Position numbers and translations under genes: made by a program
Shown: positions 13,605 to 22,025 of the stretch, in pieces
Position numbering within the stretch: position 1 is the first letter of the stretch
Layout: each line of letters starts with the position of its first letter
Origin: Streptomyces diastatochromogenes
GTDB lineage: Bacteria > Actinomycetota > Actinomycetes > Streptomycetales > Streptomycetaceae
DNA: 33,785 nucleotides
Direction: 5' to 3'
Assembly (NCBI GenBank): GCA_001418405.1
Contig: LIQL01000269.1
Coordinates: 1 to 33,785, forward strand
Notes under the pieces: generated by a model
The model's database searches: none
What the model saw: the letters and a program-made list of their open reading frames with translations, nothing else
Told to the model about the DNA's origin: nothing

Positions 13605-16600
13605 GTGGTGGTACGACGCGGTACCCGCAAGGAAGCTGAACGCGTGGCGGCGGTCGCCGCAGAGCAACTGCTGCGGATCGGAACGTCCTTGCGGACGTCC
13701 CCCACGACGCCGGACCTGAGGGCGGTCTACCGGACCGACCAGAGCGTCAACGACACGCCCTACCGGGAACGTTGGGCCCACGATCGGGTCGTCCGTTCCA
13801 CGCACGGCGTGAACTGCACCGGCTCGTGCTCGTGGAAGGTGTACGTCAAGGACGGCGTGATCACCTGGGAGACCCAGGAGACCGACTACCCGTCGGTCGG
13901 CCCGGACCGACCGGAGTACGAGCCGCGCGGCTGCCCGCGGGGCGCCTCGTTCTCCTGGTACACCTACTCGCCGACCCGGGTGCGCTACCCGCACGCCCGC
14001 GGCGTCCTCCTGGAGCTCTACCGCGAGGCGCGCCAGCGGCTGGGCGATCCGGTCGCCGCCTGGGCGGAGATCACCGGCGACCCCGACAAGCGCCTCCGGT
14101 ACCAGTCGGCGCGCGGCAAGGGCGGCCTGGTGCGGATCGGTTGGGACGAGGCCCTGGAGATCGCGGCCGCCGCCCACGTCCACACCATCGCGGCGTACGG
14201 CCCCGACCGGGTCGCCGGCTTCTCGCCGATCCCGGCGATGTCGATGGCCTCGCACGCGGTCGGCGCCCGGTTCATGTCGCTGATCGGCGCGCCCATGGTC
14301 TCCTTCTACGACTGGTACGCGGACCTGCCGATCGCCTCGCCGCAGGTCTTCGGCGACCAGACGGACGTACCGGAGTCCGGTGACTGGTGGGACGCCGCGT
14401 ACCTGATGCTGTGGGGCTCCAACGTGCCGGTGACCCGCACCCCGGACGCGCACTGGATGGCCGAGGCCCGCTACCGCGGCCAGAAGGTGGTGGTGGTCTC
14501 CCCGGACTACGCGGACGCGACCAAGTTCGCCGACGAGTGGCTGCATCCGCACCCCGGCACCGACGGGGCGGTGGCGATGGCGATGGGGCACGTGATCCTC
14601 ACCGAGTGCTTCGTCCGGCGACAGGTCCCGTACTTCGTCGAGTACGTCAAGCAGTTCACGGACCTGCCGTTTCTGGTGGAACTCGACGAGCGGGACGGGG
14701 CGTTCGTCCCGGGGAAGTTCGTCACCGCCGCGACGCTGGGACTGGAGGAGGACGACGCGGCGGCGGCTGCCTGGAAGCCGGTGCTGCTCGATGCGGCCTC
14801 CGGCCGGCCGGTCGTGCCGCACGGCACCCTCGGCGACCGCTGGTCCAAGGGCGGCCTCGGACGCTGGAACCTGGACCTCGACGGGATCGAGCCCGCACTG
14901 ACCTTCCACGAGGCGGGCGGTACGGGCCTGCCGGTGCTGATGCCGCGCTTCGACACCCCGGACGCCGTGCGGTGCGGCGTCCCGGTGCGGGAGATCGGCG
15001 GCCGGAAGGTGACCACGGTCTTCGACCTGCTGCTCGCCCAGTACGGCGTCGCGCGGCCGGGGCTGCCGGGTGACTGGCCGGCGGACTACGACGACGACGC
15101 GCGGCCCTACACCCCTGCCTGGCAGGAGACGATCACCTCGGTGCCGGCGGGTGCGGTGGTGCGCGCGGCCCGGGAGTTCGCGCACACCGCCGAGCAGACC
15201 CGCGGCCGCTGCATGATCGTCATGGGGGCGGGCACCAACCACTGGTTCCACTCCGACACCATCTACCGGTCGTTCCTCACCCTGCTGCTGCTCACCGGCT
15301 GCCAAGGCGTGAACGGCGGCGGGTGGGCCCACTACGTCGGGCAGGAGAAGGTCCGTCCGTACGCCGGCTGGCAGCAGCTGCAGTCCGCGGCGGACTGGGT
15401 GCGACCGTCGCGCCAGGTAGCCGGCACGCCGTACTGGTACCTGCACACCGACCAGTGGCGGTACGACGGCCAGGACACCGGCACGCTGGCCGCGCCGACC
15501 GGCGGCGGGACGTTCGCCGGCCGGCACGCCGCCGACCTGGTCGCCCAGTCGATGCGGCTGGGCTGGATGCCGGCCGCCCCCGCGTTCACCGCCAACCCCC
15601 TCGACCTGGGCCGCCGGGTGCACGAGTCGGGCCACGAACCCGGTGAATGGGCCGCCGCCGAACTCGCCGCCGGCCGCCTCGCGTTCGCCTGTGAGGACCC
15701 GGACGACCCGGCCAACTGGCCGCGGGTGCTGACCGTGTGGCGGGCCAACCTGATCGGTTCCTCGGCGAAGGGCAACGAGTTCTTCCTGCGGCACCTGCTC
15801 GGGGCGAGCGACAACGCCCGGGCGGAGGAGGCCCCGGACGCCGGCCGGCCACGCGACCTCGCCTGGCACGACGAGGCCCCCCGCGGCAAGTTGGACCTGC
15901 TACTGGCCCTGGACTTCCGGATGACCTCCACCACGCTGATGGCGGACCTGGTCCTGCCCGCCGCGACCTGGTACGAGAAGCACGACCTGTCCAGCACCGA
16001 CATGCACCCCTACGTGCACGCCTTCTCCCCCGCGATCAACCCGCCCTGGCAGGCCCGCACCGACTTCGAGGTCTTCCACGGACTCGCCACCCGCTTCAGC
16101 GAACTGGCCATCGGCCGACTGGACACCGCGTACGACCTGGTGGCCACCCCATCACAGCACGACACCCCGGGCGAGACGGCCCAACCGGGCGGCACACCGC
16201 GGGACTGGCGGGACGGCGCACCGCCGGAGCCGGGCCGCAACCTGCCGGTGTTCACCGTCGTCGAACGGGACTACCCGGCCGTCGCCGCGAAGTTGGCGGC
16301 GTTCGGCCCGCTCGCCGAGGAACACGGCATGACGGTCAAGGGCATCACCGTCCACCCGGCGCCGGAGGCCCGTTGGCTGGCCGAGCGCTGCGGCACCGTC
16401 GACGACGGCCCGGCCCGCGGGCGGCCCCGCCTGGACACCGACGTGAAGATGTGCGAGGCGATCCTGGCGCTGTCCGGCACCACCAACGGGCGCCTGGCCG
16501 CCGAGGGCTTCGAGCGCCTCGCCGAGCGGTGCGGCCCGGGCAGCGGCTTCGCTTCGCTCGCCGAGTCGGTCCGCGAGCGGCGGGTGGTCTTCTCCGACAC

Positions 16601-17303
16601 CCAGAACCGGCCGGTCCAGGTCGGATCCAGCTTCGAATGGTCCGGCAAGGAGGCCCCGGACCGCCGCTACGCGCCGTTCACCGTCAACACCGAACACCGC
16701 AAGCCCTGGCACACCCTCACCGGGCGCCAACACTTCTACCTCGACCACGACTGGATGGCCGAACTAGGCGAGCAACTGCCCGTCTACCGACCGCCGTTGG
16801 ACCAGGCGGCGGTGCAGGGCAGCGGACCGGTCGAGGATGACGCGCGTTCGGTGACGGTCCGCTACCTCACCCCGCACTCCAAGTGGTCGATCCACTCCGA
16901 GTACCAGGAGAACCTCCTCATGCAGACCCTGGCCCGCGGCGGGCCGGTCATCTGGATGAGCGTCGCCGACGCCGAGGCCATCGGCGTCGCGGACAACGAC
17001 TGGATCGAGGCGGTCAATCCCAACGGCGTGGTGACCGCCCGGGCCGTGGTCTCGCACCGGATGCCGGCCGGCACGGTGTTCATGCACCACGTCCAAGAAC
17101 GCCTGGTGAACGTCCCGCGCACCCAGGCGACCGGACGACGCGGCGGTGTGCACAACGCCCTCACCCGCCTGCTGATCAAACCCACCCATCTCATCGGCGG
17201 CTACGGACAGTTGTCGTTCGCCCCCAACTACTACGGGCCCACCGGCAACCAGCGGGACGCGGTCACCGTCATCCGCCGCCGCACCCAGCACGTGGAGTAC
17301 TGA
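13605..17303 (+). CDS. narG: Respiratory nitrate reductase alpha subunit
   Basis: A 1232-residue molybdenum enzyme reducing nitrate to nitrite at a bis-MGD cofactor. The FS0 iron-sulphur ligands follow H-x3-C-x3-C-x34-C at His67, Cys71, Cys75 and Cys110. Asp240 (YDWYADLP) corresponds to the molybdenum ligand Asp222 of E. coli. The length matches the NarG family and no twin-arginine signal is seen, so the active site faces the cytoplasm. GTG 13605 has GGAG five bases upstream; GTG 13608 is the alternative. It heads a tightly packed narGHJI operon (2 bases to narH, then two 4-bp overlaps). The upstream promoter carries a TTGCA-class operator. Confidence 0.97.
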   Translation: MVVRRGTRKEAERVAAVAAEQLLRIGTSLRTSPTTPDLRAVYRTDQSVNDTPYRERWAHDRVVRSTHGVNCTGSCSWKVYVKDGVITWETQETDYPSVGPDRPEYEPRGCPRGASFSWYTYSPTRVRYPHARGVLLELYREARQRLGDPVAAWAEITGDPDKRLRYQSARGKGGLVRIGWDEALEIAAAAHVHTIAAYGPDRVAGFSPIPAMSMASHAVGARFMSLIGAPMVSFYDWYADLPIASPQVFGDQTDVPESGDWWDAAYLMLWGSNVPVTRTPDAHWMAEARYRGQKVVVVSPDYADATKFADEWLHPHPGTDGAVAMAMGHVILTECFVRRQVPYFVEYVKQFTDLPFLVELDERDGAFVPGKFVTAATLGLEEDDAAAAAWKPVLLDAASGRPVVPHGTLGDRWSKGGLGRWNLDLDGIEPALTFHEAGGTGLPVLMPRFDTPDAVRCGVPVREIGGRKVTTVFDLLLAQYGVARPGLPGDWPADYDDDARPYTPAWQETITSVPAGAVVRAAREFAHTAEQTRGRCMIVMGAGTNHWFHSDTIYRSFLTLLLLTGCQGVNGGGWAHYVGQEKVRPYAGWQQLQSAADWVRPSRQVAGTPYWYLHTDQWRYDGQDTGTLAAPTGGGTFAGRHAADLVAQSMRLGWMPAAPAFTANPLDLGRRVHESGHEPGEWAAAELAAGRLAFACEDPDDPANWPRVLTVWRANLIGSSAKGNEFFLRHLLGASDNARAEEAPDAGRPRDLAWHDEAPRGKLDLLLALDFRMTSTTLMADLVLPAATWYEKHDLSSTDMHPYVHAFSPAINPPWQARTDFEVFHGLATRFSELAIGRLDTAYDLVATPSQHDTPGETAQPGGTPRDWRDGAPPEPGRNLPVFTVVERDYPAVAAKLAAFGPLAEEHGMTVKGITVHPAPEARWLAERCGTVDDGPARGRPRLDTDVKMCEAILALSGTTNGRLAAEGFERLAERCGPGSGFASLAESVRERRVVFSDTQNRPVQVGSSFEWSGKEAPDRRYAPFTVNTEHRKPWHTLTGRQHFYLDHDWMAELGEQLPVYRPPLDQAAVQGSGPVEDDARSVTVRYLTPHSKWSIHSEYQENLLMQTLARGGPVIWMSVADAEAIGVADNDWIEAVNPNGVVTARAVVSHRMPAGTVFMHHVQERLVNVPRTQATGRRGGVHNALTRLLIKPTHLIGGYGQLSFAPNYYGPTGNQRDAVTVIRRRTQHVEY

Positions 17304-17305
17304 AG

Positions 17306-18943
17306 ATGCCCCGTCGCACGACCTCCGTCGGACGCTGCATGGCGCAGGTCGCCATGGTCATGAACCTCGACAAGTGCATCGGCTGCCACACCTGCTCGGT
17401 CACCTGCAAACAGACCTGGACCAACCGCCAGGGCACCGAGTACGCCTGGTTCAACAACGTCGAGACCCGCCCCGGCCAGGGCTATCCCCGCGGCCACGAG
17501 GACCAGGACAAGTGGAAGGGCGGGTGGCGCCTGGACGGCCGGGGCCGCCTCGTGCCGCGCTCCGGCGGCCGCGCCCGCCGCCTGGCCCGGCTCTTCGCCA
17601 ACCCCGAACTCCCCTCGCTCGACGACTACTACGAGCCCTGGACCTACGACTACGAGACGTTGATCTCCGCGCCCCTGGGCGAGGACCTGCCGACCGCCCG
17701 CCCGCGCTCCCTGATCGACGGCCGGCCCACGGCGGTCACCTGGGGCCCCAACTGGGACGACGACCTCGGCGGCGGACCCGAGCACCTGGCCGGCGATCCG
17801 GTGCTGCGCCGGATGAACGACCAGGTCGCGTTGGAGTACGAGCAGGCGTTCATGTTCTACCTGCCGCGGATCTGCGAGCACTGCCTCAACCCGTCCTGCG
17901 TCGCGGTCTGCCCCTCCGGCGCGCTCTACAAGCGCATCGAGGACGGCATCGTCCTGGTCGACCAGGACCGCTGCCGCGGCTGGCGGATGTGCGTCAGCGG
18001 CTGCCCGTACAAGAAGGTGTACTTCAACCACAGCACCGGCAAGGCAGAGAAGTGCACCCTGTGCTACCCGCGCATCGAGGCCGGCGAACCCACCGTCTGC
18101 TCGGAGACCTGCGTCGGCCGGCTGCGCTACCTCGGCGTGCTGCTCTACGACGCGGACAAGGCGGGCGAGGCCGCCGCCGTCCCCGACGAGCGGGACCTCT
18201 ACGAGGCCCAACTCGACTGCTTCCTGGACCCCGACGATCCCGAGGTCGTCCGGGCCGCCGAGGAGTCCGGCATCCCGCACGACTGGATCACCGCCGCCCG
18301 CCACTCCCCCGTCCGCGACCTGATCACCCGCTACCGGGTCGCCCTCCCCCTCCATCCCGAGTACCGCACGCTGCCCATGGTCTGGTACGTCCCCCCGCTC
18401 TCCCCCGTCGTCGACGCCCTGACCCGCAGCGGCCACGACGGCGAGGACCCCGCCAACCTCTTCGGCGCCATCGACACGCTCCGCATCCCCCTCGACTACC
18501 TGGCCGGGCTGTTCACCGCCGGGGACCCCGCACCGGTCGAGGCCGCGCTGTGCCGGCTCGCCGCGATGCGCGCGCACATGCGGCGGATCAACCTCGGTGA
18601 GGAACGGAACCCGGACATCGCCCGCGGCGTCGGCATGGACGAGCACTCCATCGAAGCCATGTACCGGCTGCTGGCGCTGGCCAAGTACGAGGAGCGCTAC
18701 GTCATCCCCACCGGGTACGCCGTCGACGCCGACCGGGACGCCGATCCCGGGGACGGGTGCAGCCTGGAGGGGCACGGCGGACCGGGCATGTACGACGCGG
18801 ACGCCTTCCACGCCCCGCCGGTGGCCGCCGCCGGTGCGCCCAAGGGCGGCCTGCGAGACCGGATCAACCTGCTGAACTGGAACGGTCGGGGCCGACCACA
18901 GGGCCTGTTCCCGCCCCGCGGCGACGAGGGCGGCAACCGATGA
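17306..18943 (+). CDS. narH: Respiratory nitrate reductase beta subunit
   Basis: A 545-residue electron-transfer subunit with four clusters: Cys24-27-30-34, Cys190-193-198-202, Cys223-(Trp226)-229-233 and Cys250-253-265-269. Trp226 in CRGWRMCVSGC replaces a cysteine, as expected for the [3Fe-4S] centre. ATG 17306 has GGAG eight bases upstream, two bases after the narG stop. It gives an 11-residue N-terminal extension (MPRRTTSVGRC) before the usual MAQVAMVMNLDKC; ATG 17339 would match the family start but has no ribosome site. It passes electrons from NarI haem to NarG. Confidence 0.96.
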   Translation: MPRRTTSVGRCMAQVAMVMNLDKCIGCHTCSVTCKQTWTNRQGTEYAWFNNVETRPGQGYPRGHEDQDKWKGGWRLDGRGRLVPRSGGRARRLARLFANPELPSLDDYYEPWTYDYETLISAPLGEDLPTARPRSLIDGRPTAVTWGPNWDDDLGGGPEHLAGDPVLRRMNDQVALEYEQAFMFYLPRICEHCLNPSCVAVCPSGALYKRIEDGIVLVDQDRCRGWRMCVSGCPYKKVYFNHSTGKAEKCTLCYPRIEAGEPTVCSETCVGRLRYLGVLLYDADKAGEAAAVPDERDLYEAQLDCFLDPDDPEVVRAAEESGIPHDWITAARHSPVRDLITRYRVALPLHPEYRTLPMVWYVPPLSPVVDALTRSGHDGEDPANLFGAIDTLRIPLDYLAGLFTAGDPAPVEAALCRLAAMRAHMRRINLGEERNPDIARGVGMDEHSIEAMYRLLALAKYEERYVIPTGYAVDADRDADPGDGCSLEGHGGPGMYDADAFHAPPVAAAGAPKGGLRDRINLLNWNGRGRPQGLFPPRGDEGGNR

Positions 18944-19530
18944 ACCGCCACCGCGCCGTGCACCAGGCGGCCGCCCTGCTCCTGTCGTACCCCGACCCGA
19001 ACTGGCCCGAGCGGGTCGCGCACGTCACCGCCGCGCTCGACCAACTCCGCGGACCGGAGGTGGAGTTGCTGCTCCGCTTCTGCCGCGGGGCGGCGCAGGC
19101 CCCGACCCTGGAGCTGGCGGCGCGCTACGTCACCACCTTCGACCGCACGCGACGCCGGACCCTGCACCTGACCCACTACACCGACGGCGACACCCGCCGC
19201 CGCGGGGCCTCCCTCGCCGCGCTCAAGGCCCGCTACCGCGCCCAGGGCTGGCAGCCCGACGACGGCGAGCTCCCCGACTTCCTCCCCGCCCTGCTCGAAT
19301 TCGCGGCCCGCTGTCCCCAGGCGGGCACACCCCTGCTCCACCAGTACCGCGGCGCCGTGGACCTGCTCACCCAAGCCCTCGACGCCCACCACAGCCCCTA
19401 TGCCGACGTCCTGCGGGCCGTCCAGCGCACGGTGCCCGCCGGCCCGCCGCCGGCGCCCGTGGCGGACGCCCCGACGCCCGTCCCCTTCCCCCTCCTGACC
19501 ACCCCGGGCGACGAAGGAGTCCGCCGGTGA
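18940..19530 (+). CDS. narJ: Nitrate reductase molybdenum cofactor assembly chaperone
   Basis: A 196-residue TorD/NarJ-type chaperone needed to insert cofactor into NarG; it is not part of the final enzyme. AALLLSYPDPNWPERV and YVTTFDRTRRRTLHLTHYTDGDTRRRG are the family hallmarks. Its ATG overlaps the narH stop (ATGA) and its stop overlaps narI (GTGA), giving translational coupling. The last 30 residues are Pro-rich and probably disordered. Confidence 0.95.
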   Translation: MNRHRAVHQAAALLLSYPDPNWPERVAHVTAALDQLRGPEVELLLRFCRGAAQAPTLELAARYVTTFDRTRRRTLHLTHYTDGDTRRRGASLAALKARYRAQGWQPDDGELPDFLPALLEFAARCPQAGTPLLHQYRGAVDLLTQALDAHHSPYADVLRAVQRTVPAGPPPAPVADAPTPVPFPLLTTPGDEGVRR

Positions 19531-20291
19531 CCACGCACGTGCGCATCGCTTTGTGGGGCGTCCTGCCCTACCTGTCCCTGACCGTCCTGATCGCCGGCAC
19601 GCTCTGGCGCTACCGCTACGACCGCTTCGGCTTCACCACCCGTTCCAGTCAGCTCCACGAGGCCCGGATGCTGCGCGTCGGCGGCCCGCTGTTCCACTAC
19701 GCCCTGCTGTTCGTCGCCGGCGGCCACGTCATGGGCCTGCTCGTGCCCGAAGCGCTCACCCAACGGCTCCGGGTCAGCGAGACGATGTACCACACGGTCG
19801 CGCTCACCATGGGCGGGGCGGCCGGCATCGCGGCCGTCTGCGGCCTGGCGGTCCTGCTCTGGCGCCGGCTGCGGGTGCCCGCCGTCCGCCAGGCGACCAG
19901 CCGCAGCGACCGCCTGGTCTATCCGCTGCTGACGGTCGTGCTGTTGGCGGGACTCACCGCCACCGCTTCGTCGGTGGCCAACCCCTACGACTACCGCCTC
20001 GGCGTGTCCGTCTGGTTCCGCAGCCTGTTCGCCCTCGACCCCGACGTCCCGGCGATGGCACACGCGCCGCTGGTGTACCAGGTCCACGCCCTACTCGCCA
20101 TGGTCCTCTTCGCGCTCTGGCCCTTCAGCCGGCTCATCCACGCCTTCACCGCCCCCGTCGGCTATCTGATCCGGCCCTACGTCGTCTACCGCTCCCGGGC
20201 CCGCGCCACGCCCTACCGCCACCCCGCCACCGCGGGGCCCGTCCGCCGGAAGCCCACCGTTCGGCGCAAGCGGATCGACGCACCGCACTGA
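19527..20291 (+). CDS. narI: Respiratory nitrate reductase gamma subunit (cytochrome b)
   Basis: A 254-residue membrane cytochrome that oxidises menaquinol and passes electrons to NarH. Five hydrophobic segments are visible. Haem-ligand histidines are His57 and His67 (FHYALLFVAGGH) and His187 and His205 (QVH, 18 residues, LIH), matching E. coli NarI spacing. The GTG start at 19527 overlaps the narJ stop. A basic tail of about 35 residues (RRKPTVRRKR) extends on the cytoplasmic side. It is the last gene of the operon, followed by a hairpin. Confidence 0.96.
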   Translation: MTTHVRIALWGVLPYLSLTVLIAGTLWRYRYDRFGFTTRSSQLHEARMLRVGGPLFHYALLFVAGGHVMGLLVPEALTQRLRVSETMYHTVALTMGGAAGIAAVCGLAVLLWRRLRVPAVRQATSRSDRLVYPLLTVVLLAGLTATASSVANPYDYRLGVSVWFRSLFALDPDVPAMAHAPLVYQVHALLAMVLFALWPFSRLIHAFTAPVGYLIRPYVVYRSRARATPYRHPATAGPVRRKPTVRRKRIDAPH

Positions 20292-20298
20292 CCGGTAC

Positions 20299-20322
20299 GC
20301 CGGCCCGCCCGCTCGGGCCGGC
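20299..20322. terminator. Hairpin between narI and the convergent right marR
   Basis: GCCGGCCC (20299-20306) pairs perfectly with GGGCCGGC (20315-20322) around an 8-base loop, seven bases after the narI stop. The convergent marR stop lies 12 bases beyond, so it may act both ways. Confidence 0.7.
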
Positions 20323-20333
20323 TTCCGGGCACC

Positions 20334-20912
20334 TCACCCCAGGCCGTCGCGGCCGCCCGGCGCGAGCGGGTTCGGCACGAGCCCGCCCGTGAGCCGCACC
20401 TCGTGCACGGGGTCGACGGCCAACTCCCCGGCGGCCTGGATCAGGGCCTGCAACGCCGGTACCAGTCCCTCGCGTTGTTCGGCCGGCAACCGGCCCACCA
20501 GCGTGCGGATCTCGGCCCGGCGGTGCGCGAGTACCTGCTCCACCACGTCCCGTCCCGCCGGCGTGAGGCGCAGGACGACCTCGCGGCGGTTGTCCGGGTT
20601 GGCGCGGCGGTCGACCAGTCCGACGCCTTCGAGCTTGTCGACCATCCGCATCGCGGTCGACGGGTTCACTCCCAACGTGGTTGCCAGCGCGGCGAGTTTG
20701 AGGGGTTCGCAGCTCTCCAGCACCACCAGGGCCCGTAGTTGGGGCAAGGTGACGGCCTCGTCTATGGAGGAGAGGGCGCGCGCCGAGACGGCGATCAGCA
20801 GGCGGGACGCCGTCATGACCGCCACCGTCACGTCCTCGGCCTCCGCGTCGAGGTCGGACCATGTGGCGGGCCGGCCGGAGGGTTGCTGCGGTGCGGCTTC
20901 GTCAAGGGGCAT
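20334..20912 (-). CDS. MarR-family transcriptional regulator (right copy)
   Basis: A 192-residue winged-helix regulator paralogous to the one at 8880: VMTASRLLIAVSARAL, LAALATTLGVNPSTAMRMVDKLEGVGLV and NPDNRREVVLRL are shared nearly word for word. It has about 20 extra residues at its C-terminus (VHEVRLTGGLVPNPLAPGGRD). ATG 20912 has no ribosome site but sits seven to eight bases from a TATAAC minus-10, so the message is probably leaderless, as for the other copy. Together they frame the island from the HPP gene to narI. Which one binds the TTGCA palindromes, if either, cannot be told. Confidence 0.9.
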   Translation of the reverse strand: MPLDEAAPQQPSGRPATWSDLDAEAEDVTVAVMTASRLLIAVSARALSSIDEAVTLPQLRALVVLESCEPLKLAALATTLGVNPSTAMRMVDKLEGVGLVDRRANPDNRREVVLRLTPAGRDVVEQVLAHRRAEIRTLVGRLPAEQREGLVPALQALIQAAGELAVDPVHEVRLTGGLVPNPLAPGGRDGLG

Positions 20913-20925
20913 GGGGAAGGTTATA
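20912..20925 (-). promoter_or_regulatory. Minus-10 TATAAC with leaderless start of right marR
   Basis: On the minus strand GGTATAACC (20927-20919) precedes ATG 20912. The minus-10 hexamer is at 20925-20920, and no Shine-Dalgarno sequence lies between. The GGTATAA core is the same as in front of the left marR. Confidence 0.6.
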
Positions 20926-21078
20926 CCGGCCCGGCCGCCCCCGGTACGCCCGCGACCGCACTTCGTCACCCGGAGGTCCGGTTCGCGCAAGGCACCGCAG
21001 TCCCGTTGACGGCACCGGACGCGGCGCCGACCAGACACCGTGGTGGTGCCTGGTCGGTACGGGTGTCGCAGCGGGGCT

Positions 21079-21110
21079 CCGGGGCCGCGCCGGCGGCGGC
21101 GCGGCCCCGG
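21079..21110 (-). terminator. Strong terminator hairpin after the 2-MIB operon
   Basis: The arms 21079-21091 and 21098-21110 pair perfectly over 13 bases (core GGGGCCGCGCC/GGCGCGGCCCC) around a 6-base loop. It begins five bases after the methyltransferase stop codon. Confidence 0.8.
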
Positions 21111-21114
21111 GGGC

Positions 21115-21993
21115 TCACACGCGGTCAGCGACGATCAGCAGGTACTGGAAGCTCCCGTTGCGGTAGGCGTTCAAGAAGGTGTCCTCGATGCCGGTGACCA
21201 GGTGGTCGGCCTCGCGGCGCAGCTCCCAGTACGGGAGCGCGGCCTCGGTGAGGTCCTCGACGTGCGCGGGGACCAGCCGATTGCGGGCCATGGCGTTGAA
21301 GTACGCCGAGCGCGGGTGGATGTCGCAGATGTAGTGGGCGTTGATCAGCGACACCTCGCGGGAGGCGCGGCCGTAGGCGTCGTTGTAGCAGCCGGTGATG
21401 GTGACGTAGCGGCCGCCGCGCCGCAGCAACCGCGCGTGCTCCGCGAACAGCAGGTCCAACTCGACGTACATGGTCGACTCGTTGTTCCACGACGCCGAGT
21501 AGGCGCCGGTGGTGAAGCCGGTGTCGAGCATGTTGCGGTGGTGGTACCGCACCTTGTCGTCGATGCCGCGCTTGCGGGCCTGCTCGTTGGCGAACTCGGC
21601 CTGCTTGGCGGAGATCGTGACGCCGTCGGCGTGGCAGCCGTAGCGCAGGTTCGCCACCACGCTGCCGCCGCCGCGTCCGCAGCCGGCGTCGAAGACGCGG
21701 TCGGAGGGGTCGAGGTCACCGAGGTGGGAGGCGAGGAGGTCGGCCTGGGCGTGCTCCAGGCGGTGCAGTTCGCCGGTGACCCGCTCGCGGCGCCGGTCGG
21801 CGTCCTGCTCGTCCAGCACCGAACGGTCGGCGTCCCCGATGCCGTAGTGGTGGTGGTACAGGTCGTCGATCTTGCCGAGTTCGAGGTTGACCGGGTTCTC
21901 CTCGGCGTTCCAGTAGTCCGCGACCCGTGACTGGTACGTGGACTGGGTCGGCACCGGCGTGCGGGTGGCGGTGTCGGCGTGTGCGATGGTCAA
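21115..21993 (-). CDS. Geranyl diphosphate 2-C-methyltransferase of 2-methylisoborneol synthesis
   Basis: A 292-residue SAM-dependent enzyme that methylates C2 of geranyl diphosphate to give 2-methyl-GPP. The SAM loop FDAGCGRGGGS is at about 101-111 and the sequence closely follows known actinomycete GPP methyltransferases (ADYWNAEENPVNLELG near the start, YWELRREADHLVTGIE near the end). The start is TTG 21993: AAGGAG lies six bases upstream, and the resulting length suits the family. Starts further left would run into the MIB synthase. It is the third gene of the operon, 32 bases after the synthase, and is followed by a 13-bp terminator stem. Confidence 0.93.
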   Translation of the reverse strand: MTIAHADTATRTPVPTQSTYQSRVADYWNAEENPVNLELGKIDDLYHHHYGIGDADRSVLDEQDADRRRERVTGELHRLEHAQADLLASHLGDLDPSDRVFDAGCGRGGGSVVANLRYGCHADGVTISAKQAEFANEQARKRGIDDKVRYHHRNMLDTGFTTGAYSASWNNESTMYVELDLLFAEHARLLRRGGRYVTITGCYNDAYGRASREVSLINAHYICDIHPRSAYFNAMARNRLVPAHVEDLTEAALPYWELRREADHLVTGIEDTFLNAYRNGSFQYLLIVADRV

Positions 21994-22025
21994 CGGTGAC
22001 TCCTTGCAGTGGTACGTGGATCGGT

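Noticed and set aside
13497..15869. A 790-residue minus-strand open frame antisense to narG
   Set aside because: Low-complexity Gly/Arg/Val composition without motifs, fully opposite a canonical NarG.
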